Below are positions 37,701-43,700 of a stretch of 64,000 bases of DNA, one piece after another. Under the pieces are notes generated by a model that was given only the letters and a program-made list of their open reading frames with translations, searched no databases and had not been told where the DNA came from. The stretch lies in contig BEXV01000717.1 in NCBI GenBank assembly GCA_003118195.1, positions 9,009 to 73,008 on the forward strand. Reading direction: 5' to 3'. A program made the translations under genes and the position numbers. Positions within the stretch are counted from its first letter, which is position 1; each line of letters opens with the position of its first letter. Source of the DNA: Hemicentrotus pulcherrimus. Its lineage: Eukaryota > Echinodermata > Echinoidea > Camarodonta > Strongylocentrotidae.

Positions 37701-40700
37701 AGTTAACAAGTTCTGTGCAACGGGGCCCTGCTGGACAGTACCGCTACTGTCCTTGTCTCCCGTAGAAATGTTATTCCACTAAAGAGGAATATGTGAAATC
37801 TAAATCCAATACAGTTAAACCTACTATAGCGACCACCTGTATAGAAGGACCACCTGTCTATAAAGACCACATTTTCTGTTTCCCTTGAATTTGGTTTCTC
37901 ATTGAAACATGTCCTGATAAAGGAACCTGTCTACAAAGACCACCTGTCTATAAAGACCACTTTTCTTGTCTCCCTGGGTGGCTTTTTTGGATAGCTTTCA
38001 CTGCAGTATGTGACATTCCCCAAAGTGAAGGGGCTAAATGAAGTTTACGTAAGTTAGACCAAATTCAGTCTTGTATCATTGCATGTCAACTCTAATATAT
38101 TAATGCTTAGTTACAAATACATTTACTTTTAGTTTACATTTACTTCAATCTTGGAAAGGGGGGGGGGGGGAGAAATGAGGCAAAGCTCTTATTTTTAGGT
38201 CATTTTATTATGCATACAAAACATTTGTTGGTGTTTCCTTGAATGAATAACATATTACAGCAGCTGTACCTTGCTATATTCATAGTTCATATCCTTCTTA
38301 CCACAGATATGCTATTATCAGTACCTTTGCAAGGTCTAATAATTTTTACAATGGCCGTATCTTTAGATTGAATGTAATTTATGACATTTATGATGTACAG
38401 GGCCCTGTCTTACAAAGAGTTACGATCGCTCAAAATCAGTCGAAAGTCCTCCAATCAATTGCAAGTTTGCAGTCTCCTATCTCTTATGTTCTTAGTTGAG
38501 ATTGATATCAATCGCAAATAAATTACGATTGATAACAACTCTTTGTAAGACAGGGCCCTGGTATGTAAATCTGTTAATTTACTTATTTAATAATGATTAG
38601 TTTCCAGTTCACTTTGTTCGATGGATTCCTTTATATTTCATTACAAATAAAATCATAACCTCTCTTTGTTCTGTAGCGCGCACCGTCGTGAAGGAAAACA
38701 AGAAGCTCTTCACCAACAAGCAGACGCAGATCACCACCAACACAGTCTACATCAAACCCCCGCCCCCTCCCCCGCCCAATCTACCCTCGCCCCCAAAGAT
38801 GATGCGCAACAAGATCACCTCCTGCCGCCCCATTCAGATCACCAAGGCAACCATGTGTCGACCAATCTCGAAGGATATGTGCGTCGGAACAGGTAGGTCT
38901 TTGAGGAAATTACCCAGAATAGTTTTTGTAGGTTTTGGAATCACTTTTTGCATGCACATGTGTGTGTGTGTGAGTCTTGACCTTTCACCTGTGTCATTCA
39001 CCCTCTCCTGCATAGTGATCAATACAGTATAGAAAGTTCACATTTCAGGGGGTGTTTCATAAAGATAAGTTTGACTTAACAATTATGGAAAGCCATCTAT
39101 AGCATCTATAATATATTTTGTAAGTTATTTTAAAAGGCATAAATGTTGATTCAAATCATTCATATTTTCTATTATCAAGAAAATTTCATGTTCTTGATGT
39201 CGAATTAATATAAAGTCTAAAATACTCGATTTTTGCTTTTGAATATATATTTTTTTAGGCTACAAATGGCTCCATAATTTTTAAGTCCAATTTAGAGTTA
39301 AGTTCAATTCAGGATCGTTGTGAAACACCCCCCAGTTTCCACCTGAGCAGGTTTTCTCATTTAAACACGCTTGAATAAACCTGTGTAGAAAGACCGCCTG
39401 CTAACAAAGATCTTTCCTTGATTGTCTCCTTGTAGCAGTCTTTTAAGTTTTGAAGTTGTCATTAGTGAAACACAAATTGGCAACCCTGACATATCTTGCA
39501 AGCTCCTCTCCAATTTGCTTTGTACAGAAAATGTCATAAACTTTCATTCTTTTAGTTATTGATGACGGAATAGATTTGTTTTATACAGGGGTTGTACATG
39601 ATAATATATATTTGCAATAAGTATATTCAAAACCAATTTGATATGAGGGTGGAATAGTGCTGTCATCGACAAGCCTTCTGTCGACAACCTTGTCGATAAA
39701 AGTGCATTTTTACGGAAAGGCGACATGTCGACAGGGATAGTATATTGTCNGAGTTAAGTTCAATTTAGGATCGTTGTGAAACACCCCCCAGTTTCCACCT
39801 GAGCAGGTTTTCTCATCTAAACATGCTTGAATAAACCTGTGTAGAAAGACCGCCTGCTAACAAAGATCTTTCCTTGATTGTCTCCTTGTAGCAGTCTTTT
39901 ATGTTTTGAAGTTGTCATCAGTGAAACACAAATTTGGCAACACTGACGTATCTTGCAAGCTCCTCTCCAATTTGCTTTGTAGAGAAAATGTCATAAACTT
40001 TCATTCTTTTAGTAATTGATGATGGGATAGATTTGTTTCATACAGGGGTTGTATATGATGATATATATTTGCAATAAGTATATTCAAAACCAATTTGATA
40101 TGAGGGTGGAATTTCATTGATTCTATTGTCCTTTAAGACTTTTAATGGAAATTTGCTAAGATTATGTCTAGATTTCTTTGAAACCATTTCTGTAGTTCTG
40201 ATTTCACTGGTCATTGAATTAAAAGGCATTGTTTAACAATGTAAAATCTAAGATAGATGGCCTATGTGTTATCAGTGTCTGTGATATGGTGTTATATTGA
40301 AGCCCTAAAAATATTGCGCTCCATATGATCATGAAGTGCCTGAAAAAGTAAAAGATATTTGAGTGACCAGTTTTACCATACTCACTTTGTTTGAAACACG
40401 TATATCAATACAGTCAAACCTGCTTTAGTGACCACCTGTCTACAAAGACCACCTGTCTACAAAGGCCACAACTGCTGTTTCCCTTGAAAATGGTTTCTCA
40501 TTGAATCATGTACTAAAGTAACCTGTCTACAAAGACCACTTGTCTACAAAGGCCACTTTTTGTGTTTCCCTTGGTTGGTCGCTATAGACAGGTTTGACTG
40601 TAATAGCCATGACATGACGATCTTCTGTATGTCCTTCTTAAGAAGATTAGGCTGGATGTTGAATTTCTCCATGCAGTGTTTTTTATTTTTCTTTGATTCC

Positions 40701-43700
40701 AGACTTCCCCAAGGTTCCTGCTATAGTACCGATCCCCTTCCCCGTCTTCATCCCTGTGCCCATGCAGATGTACACCAGCCACATCCCGCACCCCCTTGCC
40801 ATCCCGATCCCCGTCCCCACCCCCATGTTCATCCCTGTGGCCGCGCGGGACTGCGACCGTCTCCTCAAGACCATCCAGGAAATCAAGGATCGCATCCCCT
40901 CCGATCCCCTGGAGGCGGAGCTCTTCATGATGGCAGCGGCGGCCGCCAGCCCCCAGGAGGACGACGTGAGCGATCTCGGGACCTCGGAGCATGATGGGAC
41001 AGGAAAGAGGGGGAGTGTCAGTGAGAAGGAAGGGAGTATAGGGAGTCTTGGGCAGAGGACCAGGGCATCGCTCGTTGACCAGGCTATGGTAGAATGCGGC
41101 TTGATGGATGAACCTATGGAAGGTGAGAATGAGAGGGTTATTGGTATCCAAATGATATGTAAATACCGTATTGCGGGCGATAAGGCTACAGCCATTAGGT
41201 CGCACCCCAACTTCGTCATTTCGTAGAGGAAAAAAACAAAAACAGACCAAACAAAATAATCATAATTTTCTTGTAGAACACCATTTCCCTACAAACTGAT
41301 ACCAAATTATCGTAATCAATATTCTCATAAAATTTACAGGAAAAAAATTAAGTTTACCTCAAAAATTATCATAATTTAGCAAATCTTCATTGATTTTAAA
41401 GCTAGTACTGTATCGCAGGCAGATTTGGTATGGTATATATACCCCTACCACGATGTAATGTGAAATTCCCTGAAATGGATACAAAAAAATTGACTTGGTG
41501 CATACTTTGTCCGGATGTGATGTAGCTCCGTAACGGACACTTCTTTTAGCAATACAATTGCACAAACTTAAATCTAGATCTACCAGTAGATTTTGTTTGA
41601 AAACTAAGTTATGAAATTCAGTTTCGTCTTCATGTCAACAATGCAACATAAAATTGTCGGTAAGATGTGTGAAGTTATTCTAGAAAAATACTGTACCATT
41701 GTACATTAACTGGTATAGTCATAGTAGTCCCATATGTAAGAATAAGTGCTGTTTTGAATCCAGATTTTTTACTGTTGTTGCGCAAAAGCTAAACCCAAGA
41801 CTTTTAAATATTTTTTCTTTCGAAAATACTGCGGCCTTTACGCTGGCAAATACAGTAAATATATGAGTGAGGTAAATTATCCACACAGTTAGTCTGCTTG
41901 GAACTGTTTGGACTATTTTCAATGTACATGTACTTAATGTTGATAATGTAACTGATGCCTGAACACATGTATAACATGTTTTATAAAATGGTGACAAGGA
42001 TCTTTGTCATGTGATAAATTACCCTCTTCCCTCTTTTCACAGATTTTGGTTCAACTTCCAAAGTTATTAACTTGCTAATGTCAAAATGGCTGATGACCTT
42101 CTTATCAGGATAGTGGTATTCACAAATTTAGAAAGATAAATCAAACAAGGCATAGCATTGGTCGCTTTTTAAATCGAAATCTATGATTCAACTTTATACT
42201 TGTGAAGTTATCGAGGGGTCAATGACACAAAGACATAACTCCATTTCAGCAATTTTGAGAAAAAGTGGTTTATGTGTCACTGAGCATTTGAGCCTTAAGG
42301 AGTTAAGACTTTGTTCCACCAGCCATTGACTTCAGTGGGGTGTTGGGTGGAGTTGAGTCTTTATTTCCTGGAAAGCCCACATTTTGGTCAAAATATAAAA
42401 TTACGTCTTTGTGTCACTGATCCCTCGTTGTGATGTAATTCCTGTCTTCTCGCTGGTAGACATGGGTGTGGATGAGCTTCTTGCCATCCTTTCTTCCCCA
42501 GAGGTCTCAGACGACATCCTCTTGCTGAACACCGATCTAGAAGACGATGATGAGAAAGAGAATAAGGAGCTTATAGCCAAGCTCACTCAGGGACTCGATG
42601 CTTTAGGTCAGTCTAATCATCTACATCATTTGAATACAATCGTACATTTCCAAACTTTCATTTTCTTTTGCTTATCACTCTGGAGCAAACTTTTGCCTTT
42701 TATCAAATTTGGTTTAATTTATTTAGAAGTTTTTGTAATTAACATGTATATACATGAATTTAATTTTTCTATTGTCAAGATATTATTTCATGAAAAAAAT
42801 AGCTGGAATGCTACCTGTTTGTATTCAGGCTATTGTCTGGTATAGGCTTTGTCACCTCTTTGTTTTAAGCTTGTTTTAGACTCTATGTGGTTTGCAATAA
42901 TGAAGCTATAAAACTTTTGATGTTGTTTATTTTTTTATTTATTTATTTATTCATTTAATGCGTTAAAAAACAGGTAATACATTCAGTAAAACTGGTCTTC
43001 CCTTATGAAGCTCTGTAAATACAAATAAAAAATGAAATACAAAATAAAATGTTTTCAAAATTAACAACATGAGCAATGGCGACAACATTTTTACATAAAC
43101 TATACGATAGAACCTGAAAATAACAATAAAAAACAAGAAGAAGAAGAAGTNNNNNNNNNNNNNNNNNNNNNNNNNNNNNNNNNNNNNNNNNNNNNNNNNN
43201 NNNNNNNNNNNNNNNNNNNNNNNNNNNNNNNNNNNNNNNNNNNNNNNNNNNNNNNNNNNNNNNNNNNNNNNNNNNNNNNNNNNNNNNNNNNNNNNNNNNN
43301 NNNNNNNNNNNNNNNNNNNNNNNNNNNNNNNNNNNNNNNNNNNNNNNNNNNNNNNNNNNNNNNNNNNNNNNNNNNNNNNNNNNNNNNNNNNNNNNNNNNN
43401 NNNNNNNNNNNNNNNNNNNNNNNNNNNNNNNNNNNNNNNNNNNNNNNNNNNNNNNNNNNNNNNNNNNNNNNNNNNNNNNNNNNNNNNNNNNNNNNNNNNN
43501 NNNNNNNNNNNNNNNNNNNNNNNNNNNNNNNNNNNNNNNNNNNNNNNNNNNNNNNNNNNNNNNNNNNNNNNNNNNNNNNNNNNNNNNNNNNNNNNNNNNN
43601 NNNNNNNNNNNNNNNNNNNNNNNNNNNNNNNNNNNNNNNNNNNNNNNNNNNNNNNNNNNNNNNNNNNNNNNNNNNNNNNNNNNNNNNNNNNNNNNNNNNN

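Noticed and set aside
40582..41250. Minus-strand frames of 222 and 178 aa
   Set aside because: They are shadows of the IPVP exon, which has strong family similarity on the plus strand.
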